Notes under the pieces: generated by a model
Database searches by the model: none
Told to the model about the DNA's origin: nothing
What the model saw: the letters and a program-made list of their open reading frames with translations, nothing else
From: Clostridia bacterium
Lineage (GTDB): Bacteria; Bacillota_A; Clostridia; Oscillospirales; CAG-272
DNA: 9,062 nucleotides
Direction: 5' to 3'
Assembly (NCBI GenBank): GCA_017959485.1
Contig: JAGDAM010000254.1
Location: 1 to 9,062 of the forward strand
Part shown: one piece after another, positions 1 to 5,899 of the stretch
How the letters are laid out: each line of letters opens with the position of its first letter
Numbering within the stretch: position 1 is the stretch's first letter
Position numbers and translations under genes: made by a program

Positions 1-429
1 CATATACACTTCCCCGAGGGAGCCGTCCCGAAAGACGGTCCTTCGGCCGGAGTCACCATGGTGACGGCGCTCGTCAGCGCGCTCACCGGGCGCCCCGTCA
101 GGCACGACGTCGCGATGACCGGAGAGGTCACCATCACCGGCCGCGTGCTCGCCATCGGCGGACTGCGCGAAAAGACGACCGCCGCCTACGCGGCGGGGAT
201 CCGCACGGTGGTCATTCCCGCCGAAAACATGCTGAACCTCGACGAGGTCGCTCCCGAAGTTAAGGAGCATATCATCTTCCTTCCCGCCTCACGCGCCGCG
301 GAAGTGCTGAAGATCGCACTGCTCCCTACCGCGGAGAACGCCGACGAAGCTTCTCTGCCCGAAACCGCCGCCGGCGGGCCCGGGATCGGAACCGATCTGC
401 GGAGTCCCGCGCAGCCGGTCAGAATCTGA
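1..429 (+). CDS. lon: ATP-dependent protease Lon, C-terminal part (5' end outside window)
   Basis: This is the last 142 codons of Lon, the cytosolic AAA+ serine protease that degrades misfolded and some regulatory proteins. The frame is open from base 1, so the gene begins upstream; the ATG at 58 is an internal Met, not the start. The visible part is the S16 proteolytic domain. The nucleophile Ser lies in PKDGPSAG (Ser codon 43-45), and the catalytic Lys of the Ser-Lys dyad lies in GGLREK (Lys codon 172-174). The segment [16 protein letters not shown] is also typical of the Lon C-terminus. A tail of about 35 residues rich in Ala, Pro and Gly follows the conserved domain and is not conserved in the family. 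The next gene, ysxC, starts 32 bp downstream, and lon–ysxC is a known conserved pair in Bacillota. I see no terminator between them. The ATPase domains are out of view, so the Lon subtype (LonA or LonB) is not proven, though the neighbour favours LonA. Confidence 0.96.
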   Translation, partial: HIHFPEGAVPKDGPSAGVTMVTALVSALTGRPVRHDVAMTGEVTITGRVLAIGGLREKTTAAYAAGIRTVVIPAENMLNLDEVAPEVKEHIIFLPASRAAEVLKIALLPTAENADEASLPETAAGGPGIGTDLRSPAQPVRI

Positions 430-461
430 CCGCTCCCGAAAGAAAAAGGCGAAACCGCAAA

Positions 462-1067
462 ATGGCAGTTAACTTTTCCTCGTCCGAGCTTTTCGTCTGC
501 GCCGGAAGAATATCGGATTTTCCGTCGGCTCCGCTTCCTCAGGCGGTGCTGTCGGGCAGATCCAACGTCGGCAAAAGCACGCTGATCAATACCGTACTCG
601 GGAGAAAGTCGCTGGCGAGAGTCAGCTCGTCGCCCGGCAAGACGGTCACGGTCAATTTCTACCGCGTCGACCGCGCGTTTCTCCTTGTGGACCTTCCGGG
701 ATACGGATTTGCCCGCCGCGCGGCCGAGGACCGGGCGCGCTGGTCGGCGCTTACCGAGGGCTTCTTCACGAAAAACCCGTCGGCCGACCGGATTAAGATC
801 GTCCTTCAGCTGATCGATCTCGAGGTCGGTCCGACCGCCGACGACGAACTGATGTTTTCCTTCCTCTCGGAGCGGGGCATTCCGTTCGCCGTCGTCGCCT
901 CTAAGGCGGACAAGCCGAACAGAACGGCTCGCGCCGCGGCGCTCGAAGCCCTCGCGGCACGCGAAGACGTCAAACCGGCGCTTGCGATAATTCCCTTTTC
1001 CGGAAAGACCGGCGAAGGAAAGGAAGAAATCCGGCGTCTCATACTGAAAGAGACAGGAATCCGGTAA
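462..1067 (+). CDS. ysxC: Ribosome biogenesis GTPase YsxC/EngB (YihA family)
   Basis: This 201-residue protein is a TrmE-Era-EngA-EngB-Septin-like GTPase needed for late assembly of the large ribosomal subunit in the cytosol. G-motifs are in order: the P-loop GRSNVGKS at residues 32-39, the G2 threonine region SSSPGKTVTVNFY (55-67), G3 DLPGYG (77-82) and G4 SKADK (147-151, where the usual form is TKADK), with SGKTGEG as the likely G5 region. The family's LIDxRxxPTxxD segment appears as LIDLEVGPTADD (117-128), so its usual Arg is replaced. The length is normal for the family. The ATG at 462 gives the expected N-terminus; only a weak purine stretch (aaaagg, 444-449) precedes it. The stop is 4 bp before the next gene, so co-transcription with lon and the downstream peptidase gene is likely. 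engB is an equivalent symbol. Confidence 0.96.
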   Translation: MAVNFSSSELFVCAGRISDFPSAPLPQAVLSGRSNVGKSTLINTVLGRKSLARVSSSPGKTVTVNFYRVDRAFLLVDLPGYGFARRAAEDRARWSALTEGFFTKNPSADRIKIVLQLIDLEVGPTADDELMFSFLSERGIPFAVVASKADKPNRTARAAALEALAAREDVKPALAIIPFSGKTGEGKEEIRRLILKETGIR

Positions 1068-1071
1068 AGAC

Positions 1072-1767
1072 ATGCTGAGACATTTGTTATCATCCGGAAA
1101 CTCGGTCACGGACGTGATCGTAAACGTCCTCCTGACAGTTCCGATAATCGTATTCTCTCTTTCGGTGCACGAGTACGCGCACGGCTGGGTCGCGAAAAAG
1201 ATGGGCGACAGCACCGCGGCGAATCTCGGGCGCCTGACGCTCAATCCCCTGAAGCACCTCGACCCCATCGGATTTGCCTGTATGCTCCTGTTCGGATTCG
1301 GCTGGGCCAAGCCGGTGCCGGTCAACTCGCGCAACTTCAAAAATCCCCGGCGCGGGATGGCGATTACGGCGGCCGCGGGTCCGCTGTCCAATCTTCTGCT
1401 TGCCGTAATATTCGGACTGCTGATGACGGTTACTCTCAAAACCGTCCTGCTGTCGGGATCGGACGGACTTGACAGCTTTTTCTATTACCTTTACGTGTTC
1501 CTGTATTACGGAACGCTGCTAAACTGCTTTCTCGCGGTCTTCAACCTGCTTCCGATTCCTCCTTTCGACGGTTCGCGCATCTTTTTCATCTTTCTGCCGG
1601 CGAAATGGTATTTCGCGATTATGAAATACGAAAGGTTCATTATGATCGGCGTCCTCGTCCTGCTCTGGACAGGAATCATTCAGATTCCCTTCAGCGCTCT
1701 CGCGGGACTGATAATGGACGGTATCGTATTTATCTGGGACAAGGCGCTCTTCTTTATCGGGAGCTGA
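1072..1767 (+). CDS. Site-2 protease family (M50) membrane metallopeptidase
   Basis: This 231-residue integral membrane protein belongs to the short, PDZ-less M50 family of intramembrane zinc proteases. The first hydrophobic segment carries the zinc motif HEYAH (residues 33-37; His33 and His37 as ligands, Glu34 as the catalytic base). The second signature, NLLPIPPFDG (158-167), supplies the third ligand, Asp166. Other hydrophobic segments lie around 69-79, 95-125 and 135-157, and two more near the C-terminus (about 180-205 and 207-225). The conserved GWAKPVPVN and AAAGPLSNLLLA stretches place it with the YwhC/YdiL-like site-2 proteases often found beside scpAB in Clostridia. The substrate is unknown. 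It starts 4 bp after ysxC and ends 2 bp before scpA, so the three are almost certainly in one transcript. No lumenal or cytosolic accessory domain is visible. Confidence 0.93.
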   Translation: MLRHLLSSGNSVTDVIVNVLLTVPIIVFSLSVHEYAHGWVAKKMGDSTAANLGRLTLNPLKHLDPIGFACMLLFGFGWAKPVPVNSRNFKNPRRGMAITAAAGPLSNLLLAVIFGLLMTVTLKTVLLSGSDGLDSFFYYLYVFLYYGTLLNCFLAVFNLLPIPPFDGSRIFFIFLPAKWYFAIMKYERFIMIGVLVLLWTGIIQIPFSALAGLIMDGIVFIWDKALFFIGS

Positions 1768-1769
1768 TC

Positions 1770-2612
1770 ATGGAAAACGCAATCACCTACCGTCTCGAAA
1801 CTTTCGAAGGTCCGCTCGACCTGCTTCTGTCGCTCGTTCAGAAGAACAAGATGGACATCCGGGACATTCAGATTTCGGTAATCTGCGAGCAGTACGCCGC
1901 ATATATCGAAACGGCCGCAGAAATGAATATCGAACTCGCGGCCGAATTCCTCGTAATGGCAAGCGAGCTTCTGCTGATAAAAAGCCGGATGCTGCTGCCC
2001 CGCGAGGAGGACGACAAAGAGGACCCGCGGAAGGAACTCGCCGACGCCATCGCGCGTCTCGAGGCCGCAAAACGCGCCGCCGCGATCCTCGCGGGCCGCT
2101 ACGCGATCTACTCCGGGCGTCTGCAGAAGGATTCGGAGGATATTTCGCCCGACCGCACCTACGTCGCCGATCAGGACGTCGAACGGCTCTACGCGCTGAT
2201 GCGCCGGATGCTCGCCGAGCTTGACGCCAAAGAGATCGCCGCCGAAAATATCGTAAAACCGCTGGTCACCCGCCGCGTGGTTCCGGTCGAGCTGAAGATT
2301 CTCGGAATCATCAAGCATTTCGAAGGGCGCGAGGAAACCGGAGCGACGCTCGGCGAGCTTCTGCTCGACGCGGAAGACCGCCCCGAACTCGTAGCCATCT
2401 TTATCGGTGTGCTCGAACTGGTCAAAATGAAGCGGCTCCTGCTCGCCGACCCCGGAGAGGACTTCGGCAACATCTGCGGGACCGACGCGAAGTTTACCGT
2501 AAACCCGGAATTTGCCGGACGGCTCGCGGAAGGAATAAAGATAGAAGGATACTCGGAACCCGGAGACGCCGGACCGGGGGAAGAACGGAAAGATGGAACA
2601 GATTCAGCTTGA
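1770..2612 (+). CDS. scpA: Segregation and condensation protein A (kleisin)
   Basis: ScpA is the kleisin subunit of the bacterial SMC–ScpA–ScpB condensin, which bridges SMC heads and organises and segregates the chromosome. The 280-residue protein opens with YRLETFEGPLDLLLSLV (7-23), the diagnostic N-terminal kleisin motif. It is followed by the helical EFLVMASELLLIKSRMLLP segment (59-77) that contacts the SMC neck. A charged middle region rich in Glu, Arg and Ala follows, and the C-terminal winged helix contains VAIFIGVLELVKMKRLLL. A poorly conserved acidic, Gly-rich tail of about 45 residues ends the protein. The frame is open upstream to 1605, but the ATG at 1770 is the start: it has a gggag site at 1759-1763 and gives the family N-terminus, while upstream codons overlap the M50 gene. 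The 3' end overlaps scpB by 20 bp, suggesting coupled translation of the two partners. Confidence 0.97.
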   Translation: MENAITYRLETFEGPLDLLLSLVQKNKMDIRDIQISVICEQYAAYIETAAEMNIELAAEFLVMASELLLIKSRMLLPREEDDKEDPRKELADAIARLEAAKRAAAILAGRYAIYSGRLQKDSEDISPDRTYVADQDVERLYALMRRMLAELDAKEIAAENIVKPLVTRRVVPVELKILGIIKHFEGREETGATLGELLLDAEDRPELVAIFIGVLELVKMKRLLLADPGEDFGNICGTDAKFTVNPEFAGRLAEGIKIEGYSEPGDAGPGEERKDGTDSA

Positions 2613-3222
2613 ACCGCTGACCGAAATAAAGAAGCTGGAGGGCGCCCTCGAGGCGATACTCTTCGCCGCCGGACATCCGGTCGAATACGCAAAAATAGGT
2701 CAGGCGCTCTCCCTCACCCCGCGCGACGCGCGAAGGATAGCCGAACATATGGCGGAAGTGCGCAACGCCGACCGTGAGGGCGGCATTATAATGCTCATTT
2801 TCGAGGACAGCTGCCAGCTCTCAACGAGGGAGGATTATCTTCCCTACGTTCGCGAGGCGCTCGGCATCCGCCGCGGCGGCAATCTGTCCGCCTCGGCTCT
2901 CGAGGTCCTTTCGGTGATCGCCTACAACCAGCCGGTCACGCGGACCTTCGTCGACACGGTCCGCGGAGTCGACTCGGCCTACGCCGTCAACTCGCTCGTC
3001 GACAAGGAACTGATTGAAGCGGTCGGACGGCTTGACGCGCCCGGAAGACCGATGCTTTTCGGAACCACCGAAAAGTTTTTGCGCGTTTTCGGACTCTCGT
3101 CAATTTCGGATCTCCCCGAAGCCGGATCCGTCGTATCGGCGATCGCCGCGGCGACGACCCGGACCGACGAAGGGGAAGGCGCCGGCGACGCCGCCGAAAA
3201 CGCCTCTCCCGACGGGGACTGA
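2593..3222 (+). CDS. scpB: Segregation and condensation protein B
   Basis: ScpB is the dimeric winged-helix (kite) subunit that binds the central part of ScpA in the SMC complex. The 209-residue protein starts LEGALEAILFAAGHPV (residues 15-30), typical of the first winged helix. The signature LSASALEVLSVIAYNQPVTR (96-115) is followed by RGVDSAYAVNSLVDKELIEAVGR and GRPMLFGTTEKFLRVFGL, which form the second winged helix. The last 35 or so residues are acidic and Ala/Gly-rich, probably disordered. The ATG at 2593 lies inside the end of scpA in another frame, with a ggggga site at 2576-2581. Length and motif order are normal. It stops 47 bp before the next annotated start. Confidence 0.97.
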   Translation: MEQIQLEPLTEIKKLEGALEAILFAAGHPVEYAKIGQALSLTPRDARRIAEHMAEVRNADREGGIIMLIFEDSCQLSTREDYLPYVREALGIRRGGNLSASALEVLSVIAYNQPVTRTFVDTVRGVDSAYAVNSLVDKELIEAVGRLDAPGRPMLFGTTEKFLRVFGLSSISDLPEAGSVVSAIAAATTRTDEGEGAGDAAENASPDGD

Positions 3223-3228
3223 AAAGAT

Positions 3229-3273
3229 ATGAAGCCGCGCGTGACAGAGGCGGACGCCGTGTATCCGCCATGA
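3229..3273 (+). CDS. Possible 14-codon leader ORF before the DUF2953 gene
   Basis: An ATG at 3229 opens a 14-codon frame (MKPRVTEADAVYPP) whose TGA overlaps the ATG of the next gene as ATGA (3270-3273). The DUF2953 start has no Shine-Dalgarno site within 15 bp (the nearest, agagg, lies at 3246-3250, 19 bp away). Terminating ribosomes from this mini-ORF, or from scpB, could therefore supply translation by re-initiation. No conserved peptide is recognised and its own ribosome site is poor. It may be chance in a GC-rich spacer. Confidence 0.2.
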   Translation: MKPRVTEADAVYPP

Positions 3274-3968
3274 CAGCCGTTTATATAATTTCCGCCGTTC
3301 TTCTCTTTCTGATCGCCCTGTCGTTCGTACGGGCCGGCGCGGTGATCAAATACGACGGCGACCTCGCCGTGACGGTTACCGTCTGCGGCATTCCTTTCCG
3401 GATAATTCCCGGAAAAGAAAAAAAGATCCGCCCCTCCGACTGGTCGGTGAAAAAGATCGCCGCCCGCAGGCGCAAATCCGAAAAGGCCGCGCGCAGGAAA
3501 GCCGCTAAAGCCGCGAAAGCCGCGGAAAAGGCCAAAAAGGACAGGCAGGCCGAAAAGAAGAAGGAAAAGCCGGATATACTGAGAATCGTCAAAACCGCCT
3601 TCTCTGCCCTGTCGGTCGCCGCACGTCGCTTTTCAAAGCATCTGCGCGTCAGGGTCGCCCGGCTGCATATAGCCGTCGCGACGGGAGACGCCGCGTCGAC
3701 CGCGATTCTCTACGGAGCGATATCGCAGGCCGCCTTCGGAATCGCCGCGCTGCTCGACTCGGCCGGAAATCTCCGCGGAGCCGCGCAGGCCGACGTCGAT
3801 ATTCACGCGGATTATCTTTCGGAAAAAACGTCGGCCGACGTCGAGGTTGGTTTTTCCCTTCTCGTCTGGCAGATGTTCGATCTTATCCTCAGAACCGGAT
3901 TCACCGCGCTCAAAACCTACTTCGCCGAAGGGAAAAAGAGCGGCGGGTCCAAAAACAAAAAACAATAA
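3270..3968 (+). CDS. DUF2953 domain protein, single N-terminal membrane anchor
   Basis: This 232-residue protein has one clear N-terminal hydrophobic segment (residues 3-24), then a short β-rich stretch (YDGDLAVTVTVCGIPFRIIP). A very basic Lys/Ala/Arg linker (about 60-102) includes three in-frame copies of Lys-Ala-Ala. The C-terminal part (about 103-220) carries the DUF2953 signature: RVARLHIAVATGDAASTAILYGAISQA, followed by DVDIHADYLSEKTSADVEVGFSLLVWQ. In Bacillota such proteins sit beside gerW/ytfJ and scpAB, and they are linked with sporulation, but their biochemical role is unknown. I infer a membrane-anchored protein with most of its mass on one side. The basic linker is longer and more repetitive than I would expect. 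The ATG at 3270 is chosen because no other in-frame start lies between it and scpB. The C-terminus is also basic (KKSGGSKNKKQ). Confidence 0.85.
   Translation: MTAVYIISAVLLFLIALSFVRAGAVIKYDGDLAVTVTVCGIPFRIIPGKEKKIRPSDWSVKKIAARRRKSEKAARRKAAKAAKAAEKAKKDRQAEKKKEKPDILRIVKTAFSALSVAARRFSKHLRVRVARLHIAVATGDAASTAILYGAISQAAFGIAALLDSAGNLRGAAQADVDIHADYLSEKTSADVEVGFSLLVWQMFDLILRTGFTALKTYFAEGKKSGGSKNKKQ
3498..3524 (+). repeat. Three tandem 9-bp repeats inside the DUF2953 gene
   Basis: The unit AAAGCCGCN occurs three times head-to-tail (3498-3506, 3507-3515, 3516-3524), in frame, coding for Lys-Ala-Ala three times. It forms the core of a longer Lys/Ala/Arg-rich linker and is a likely site of slippage and length variation between strains. 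Confidence 0.75.
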
Positions 3969-3986
3969 ATCATCAGATAAAACTGC

Positions 3987-4005
3987 CGCCGGAAACCGCC
4001 CGGCG
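3987..4005 (+). other. Small GC hairpin in the spacer before gerW
   Basis: CGCCGG (3987-3992) can pair with CCGGCG (4000-4005) around a 7-base loop, in the 60-bp gap between the DUF2953 gene and gerW. No T-run follows it, so it is not an intrinsic terminator. It may be an mRNA-processing or stability element, or chance in GC-rich DNA. Confidence 0.3.
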
Positions 4006-4014
4006 TGAGTATAC

Positions 4015-4020
4015 GGAGGT
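4015..4020 (+). promoter_or_regulatory. Strong Shine-Dalgarno site fixing the gerW start
   Basis: GGAGGT lies 8 bases before the ATG at 4029. The same frame is open further upstream (from about 4005), but only 4029 has a correctly spaced ribosome site and gives the usual GerW N-terminus. Confidence 0.9.
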
Positions 4021-4028
4021 TAATTCAC

Positions 4029-4490
4029 ATGGCTGGAGACAACAAACTTCAGGAAGTCATCCGCGCGTCGCTCGAGAGCATCCGCTCGATGGTAGACGCC
4101 AACACGGTGATCGGAGACGCGATCACCACCCCTCAGGGAGTCGTCATCATTCCGGTTTCCAAAATATCGGTCGGATTTGCCTCCGGCGGCCTTGATTTCA
4201 ACGGCAAGAGCGAAGAGGCGGTCAAGAACAAACTGCAGAACTTCGGAGGCGGCGGAGGCACCGGTCTGTCGGTGGTTCCCGTCGGTTTCCTCGTAGTTTC
4301 GCCCGATGGACGCGTCGAGATGCTGAACGTCGGCATGGATACTCCCCAGGGGCCCATCGAACAGGTGGCCGACGTCATCGAGCGTTCTCCCGAGATCATA
4401 GCGAAAATCAAGGCGCTCTTCTCGAAGAAAAACGATGGCGAGCCCGAAGTCGCGTCCGCCGATACCGCAGACACCGCCGCAGCCGAATAA
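4029..4490 (+). CDS. gerW: GerW family sporulation protein (YtfJ)
   Basis: This 153-residue soluble protein belongs to the GerW/YtfJ family (Spore_YtfJ). In Bacillus subtilis GerW is a sporulation-specific protein needed for proper spore germination. Homologues are widespread in Clostridia, where the role is less certain. The sequence begins with an amphipathic helix (LQEVIRASLESIRSMVDANTVIG), then TPQGVVIIPVSKISVGFASGG. It continues with the hallmark glycine-rich FGGGGGTGLSVVPVGFLVVS (residues 73-92) and ends with a helix (ADVIERSPEIIAKIKALF) and a short acidic Ala/Thr tail. It has no signal peptide or membrane segment. It lies between the DUF2953 gene and the rluB-type gene, an arrangement common in Clostridia. 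Its strong ribosome site contrasts with the weak sites of its neighbours, suggesting higher expression. I found no convincing sigma-G or sigma-A promoter in the 60-bp spacer. The presence of GerW alone does not prove that the organism sporulates. Confidence 0.93.
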   Translation: MAGDNKLQEVIRASLESIRSMVDANTVIGDAITTPQGVVIIPVSKISVGFASGGLDFNGKSEEAVKNKLQNFGGGGGTGLSVVPVGFLVVSPDGRVEMLNVGMDTPQGPIEQVADVIERSPEIIAKIKALFSKKNDGEPEVASADTADTAAAE

Positions 4491-4520
4491 TTCAGGAGTT
4501 CGGTGAAGCGATCGCCTTAA

Positions 4521-5291
4521 ATGAACAGCGTCAAACTTCAAAAATACATCGCCGACTGCGGAGTACTGTCCCGCCGAGCCGCCGAGCGCGAGATCGAAGC
4601 CGGCAAGGTTAAAGTCAACGGAGCCGTTGCCGCGATCGGCGACAGGGTAACTCAGGGGGAAGACCGCGTCGTCTGGAACGGTCGGGGTATTACTCCTAAA
4701 ACGAAAACGCGCACCGTCGTCGCGCTCAACAAGCCGCGCGGGTACGTGTCGACTTCCGACGACGAAAAAGGGCGGAAGAAGATTACCGACCTCGTATCCG
4801 ACCTAGGCCGGCGGCTCTATCCCGTCGGGCGGCTGGATATGGCGTCGGAAGGACTGATTTTCCTCACCGACGACGGCGACTTCGCCAATCTGCTTACGCA
4901 TCCGAAATATCATCTGGCAAAGGTCTACCGGGTGAGCGTCGCCGGAAATCCCGACGACGAGGTCATCGCCTCGCTCGCCGAGCCGATAGTGATCGACGGC
5001 AGGAAGACGATGCCGGCGAAGGTAGCCCTAATCGACCGTCTCTCCGACGGGTGCCGAATCGAATTCACCCTTTTCGAGGGCAGAAACCGGCAGATAAGAC
5101 GCATATGCGAGAAAGCCGGACTTGAAGTAAAGCGTCTCAAGCGCGTCCGGATCGGCACGGTATCGGTTAACGGAATCGCGCCGGGAAAATACCGGATTCT
5201 GTCCGACTCAGAGGTATCTGTGCTCAAAAAACTCGCGAAGAACGGGGACGGAGGTGAGTTTTATGCTCAAGGTCCTTCCGATTCAGACTAA
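4521..5291 (+). CDS. rluB: rRNA pseudouridine synthase, RluB/RsuA family
   Basis: This 256-residue enzyme isomerises a uridine in rRNA to pseudouridine; RluB of this family acts on 23S rRNA near the peptidyl transferase centre. An N-terminal S4 RNA-binding domain (KLQKYIADCGVLSRRAAEREIEAGKVKVNG, residues 5-34) precedes the catalytic domain. That domain has LNKPRGYVST (69-78) and the active-site motif GRLDMASEGLIFLTDDGD (103-120) with catalytic Asp106, then HPKYHLAKVYRVSV and FEGRNRQIRRICEKAGLEVKRLKRVRIG. The N-terminus from ATG 4521 matches the family, although the nearest good ribosome site (AGGAG, 4494-4498) is 22 bases away. A 5-codon frame (GTG 4503 to TAA 4520) ends exactly at the start, so re-initiation is possible. 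The exact target within the RluB/RluE/RluF/RsuA group cannot be settled from sequence alone. The 3' end overlaps the next gene by 29 bp. Confidence 0.92.
   Translation: MNSVKLQKYIADCGVLSRRAAEREIEAGKVKVNGAVAAIGDRVTQGEDRVVWNGRGITPKTKTRTVVALNKPRGYVSTSDDEKGRKKITDLVSDLGRRLYPVGRLDMASEGLIFLTDDGDFANLLTHPKYHLAKVYRVSVAGNPDDEVIASLAEPIVIDGRKTMPAKVALIDRLSDGCRIEFTLFEGRNRQIRRICEKAGLEVKRLKRVRIGTVSVNGIAPGKYRILSDSEVSVLKKLAKNGDGGEFYAQGPSDSD
5250..5254 (+). promoter_or_regulatory. Shine-Dalgarno site deciding the small-protein start
   Basis: GGAGG lies 8 bases before the ATG at 5263. A GTG at 5254 is in the same frame but overlaps this site, so 5263 is the better start. Confidence 0.85.
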
Positions 5292-5670
5292 GACCCTGCA
5301 GGAGGAGCTCTGCTCCGCCTGCGGATCCGTATTTATTCCCGACGCGCTCGCGTACGCGGCTTACGCCGACGAGGTCTTCTGCGGAGTCTGCCAGTTCAAA
5401 CTCGCGCCTGAAGGCGGAAAGATACTCTCCCTCGCGTCGATACCCGGGCACGAGACTTTTCAGCCGATGTACGTCATGGGCCGCGCCGCCCTCTCCTTTA
5501 TGGAGACCTGCGGAGCCGAACGCGCCGTCTTTCTTCCCGCGGTAGACGAAGGCAGCCGGCTTCTCGTCCGGGCGATCGGCTTTCGCGAGACCGACGGCGT
5601 CTGGTCCTGCGATCTGCGCGGAATGTTCGACTCTCCCTGTTCGGGCGGAGACCGCGGATACGACGCCTGA
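5263..5670 (+). CDS. Small Cys-containing protein resembling a reduced GNAT fold
   Basis: This 135-residue protein starts 29 bp inside the end of rluB, with a strong ribosome site. I recognise the general pattern of short GNAT-like proteins: YAAYADEVFCGVCQFKLAPEGGKILSLASIPG (residues 31-62) looks like the β-strands around the substrate site, and RAALSFMETCGAERAVF (74-90) like the acetyl-CoA-binding helix. LLVRAIGFRETDGVWSCDL (100-118) resembles the terminal 'GF' strand of GNAT enzymes. However, the canonical R/QxxGxG/A pyrophosphate-binding loop is not evident, so acetyltransferase activity is doubtful. Cysteines are unusually frequent: a CxxC pair at 17/20, C40 and C43 (another CxxC), C83, C116 and C126. 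They could bind a metal or be redox-active. Overlap with rluB suggests co-expression, not a shared pathway. It could equally be annotated as a hypothetical protein. Confidence 0.6.
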   Translation: MLKVLPIQTKTLQEELCSACGSVFIPDALAYAAYADEVFCGVCQFKLAPEGGKILSLASIPGHETFQPMYVMGRAALSFMETCGAERAVFLPAVDEGSRLLVRAIGFRETDGVWSCDLRGMFDSPCSGGDRGYDA

Positions 5671-5718
5671 CCGTCTTTGGATTGATTAAGGCAATACCGC
5701 ACAATTCGCGCACGCGTC

Positions 5719-5747
5719 TTGACGGCTCTTTTTGCGCCTGTTATGAC
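5719..5747 (+). promoter_or_regulatory. Candidate sigma-A promoter inside the palindrome
   Basis: TTGACG (5719-5724, 5 of 6 to the -35 consensus) and TATGAC (5742-5747, 4 of 6 to the -10 consensus) are separated by 17 bp and point toward thrH. Transcription would begin near 5754, giving a leader of about 145 bases that includes the right arm. It is the best promoter-like pair I saw in this gap, but such matches arise by chance. Confidence 0.25.
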
Positions 5748-5766
5748 GTCAAAATCTTGAAAAACC

Positions 5767-5801
5767 GCCTGTTTTCCTGCGATTTCTCGGTCAAAACAGG
5801 C
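5767..5801. repeat. Internal hairpin in the palindrome centre
   Basis: GCCTGTTTT (5767-5775) pairs perfectly with AAAACAGGC (5793-5801) around a 17-base loop. Another GCCTGTT copy at 5736-5742 competes for the same right-hand partner, so two alternative folds of the element core are possible. Confidence 0.6.
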
Positions 5802-5858
5802 ACAAAAATATCTCGCCAATACACGCACGCGAATTGTGCGGTATTGCCTTAACGCACG

Positions 5859-5878
5859 GCTGAACACACGGTTTCAGC
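5859..5878 (+). other. Short stem-loop just upstream of thrH
   Basis: GCTGAA (5859-5864) pairs with TTCAGC (5873-5878) around an 8-base loop, just outside the palindromic element and 11 bp before the thrH ribosome site. It is followed by an AT-rich run without a T-tract, so it is not a clear terminator. Confidence 0.3.
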
Positions 5879-5889
5879 TGTAATAATAT

Positions 5890-5894
5890 GGAGA
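5890..5894 (+). promoter_or_regulatory. Shine-Dalgarno site deciding the thrH start
   Basis: GGAGA lies 5 bases before the ATG at 5900. The in-frame ATG at 5888 overlaps this site and has no ribosome site of its own, so 5900 is preferred. Confidence 0.8.
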
Positions 5895-5899
5895 AAACA

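Larger units (their letters stand above)
5686..5852. repeat. 167-bp imperfect palindrome with TTAA-ended terminal inverted repeats (MITE-like)
   Basis: The left arm (5686-5710) is a perfect 25-bp inverted match to the right arm (5828-5852). The similarity continues for 7 more positions with 3 mismatches (5711-5717 against 5821-5827). An inner pair, 5729-5742 with 5795-5808, matches at 13 of 14 positions, and the bases between the two pairs also align partly, so nearly the whole segment can fold into one long hairpin. The outer sequence reads TTAAGGCAATACCGCACAAT from each end. TTAA sits at both termini and could be, or include, a TA or TTAA target duplication. The interior is T- and A-rich, unlike the flanking genes, and has no ORF. 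This architecture fits a non-autonomous, MITE-like palindromic element mobilised by a transposase elsewhere in the genome. No transposase is in the window, and I do not recognise the family of the ends. Confidence 0.75.

Noticed and set aside
186..1439. A 417-codon open frame on the minus strand across lon, ysxC and the M50 gene
   Set aside because: It is antisense to three confidently identified genes, has Arg- and Ser-rich shadow composition with no recognisable domain, and is expected by chance in GC-rich coding DNA.
4020..4541. A 173-codon minus-strand frame over gerW
   Set aside because: It fully overlaps a well-supported gene, is rich in Arg, Asp and His as a shadow would be, and has no ribosome site or known motif.
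5686..5852. Interpretation of the palindrome as a CRISPR repeat, riboswitch or simple terminator
   Set aside because: There is no repeat-spacer pattern, no recognised riboswitch core and no T-tract after the stem; length and end structure fit a MITE-like element better.
5888..5899. Upstream ATG at 5888 as the thrH start
   Set aside because: It lies on the ribosome site of the ATG at 5900 and has no ribosome site itself; the 5900 start matches the known ThrH N-terminus.
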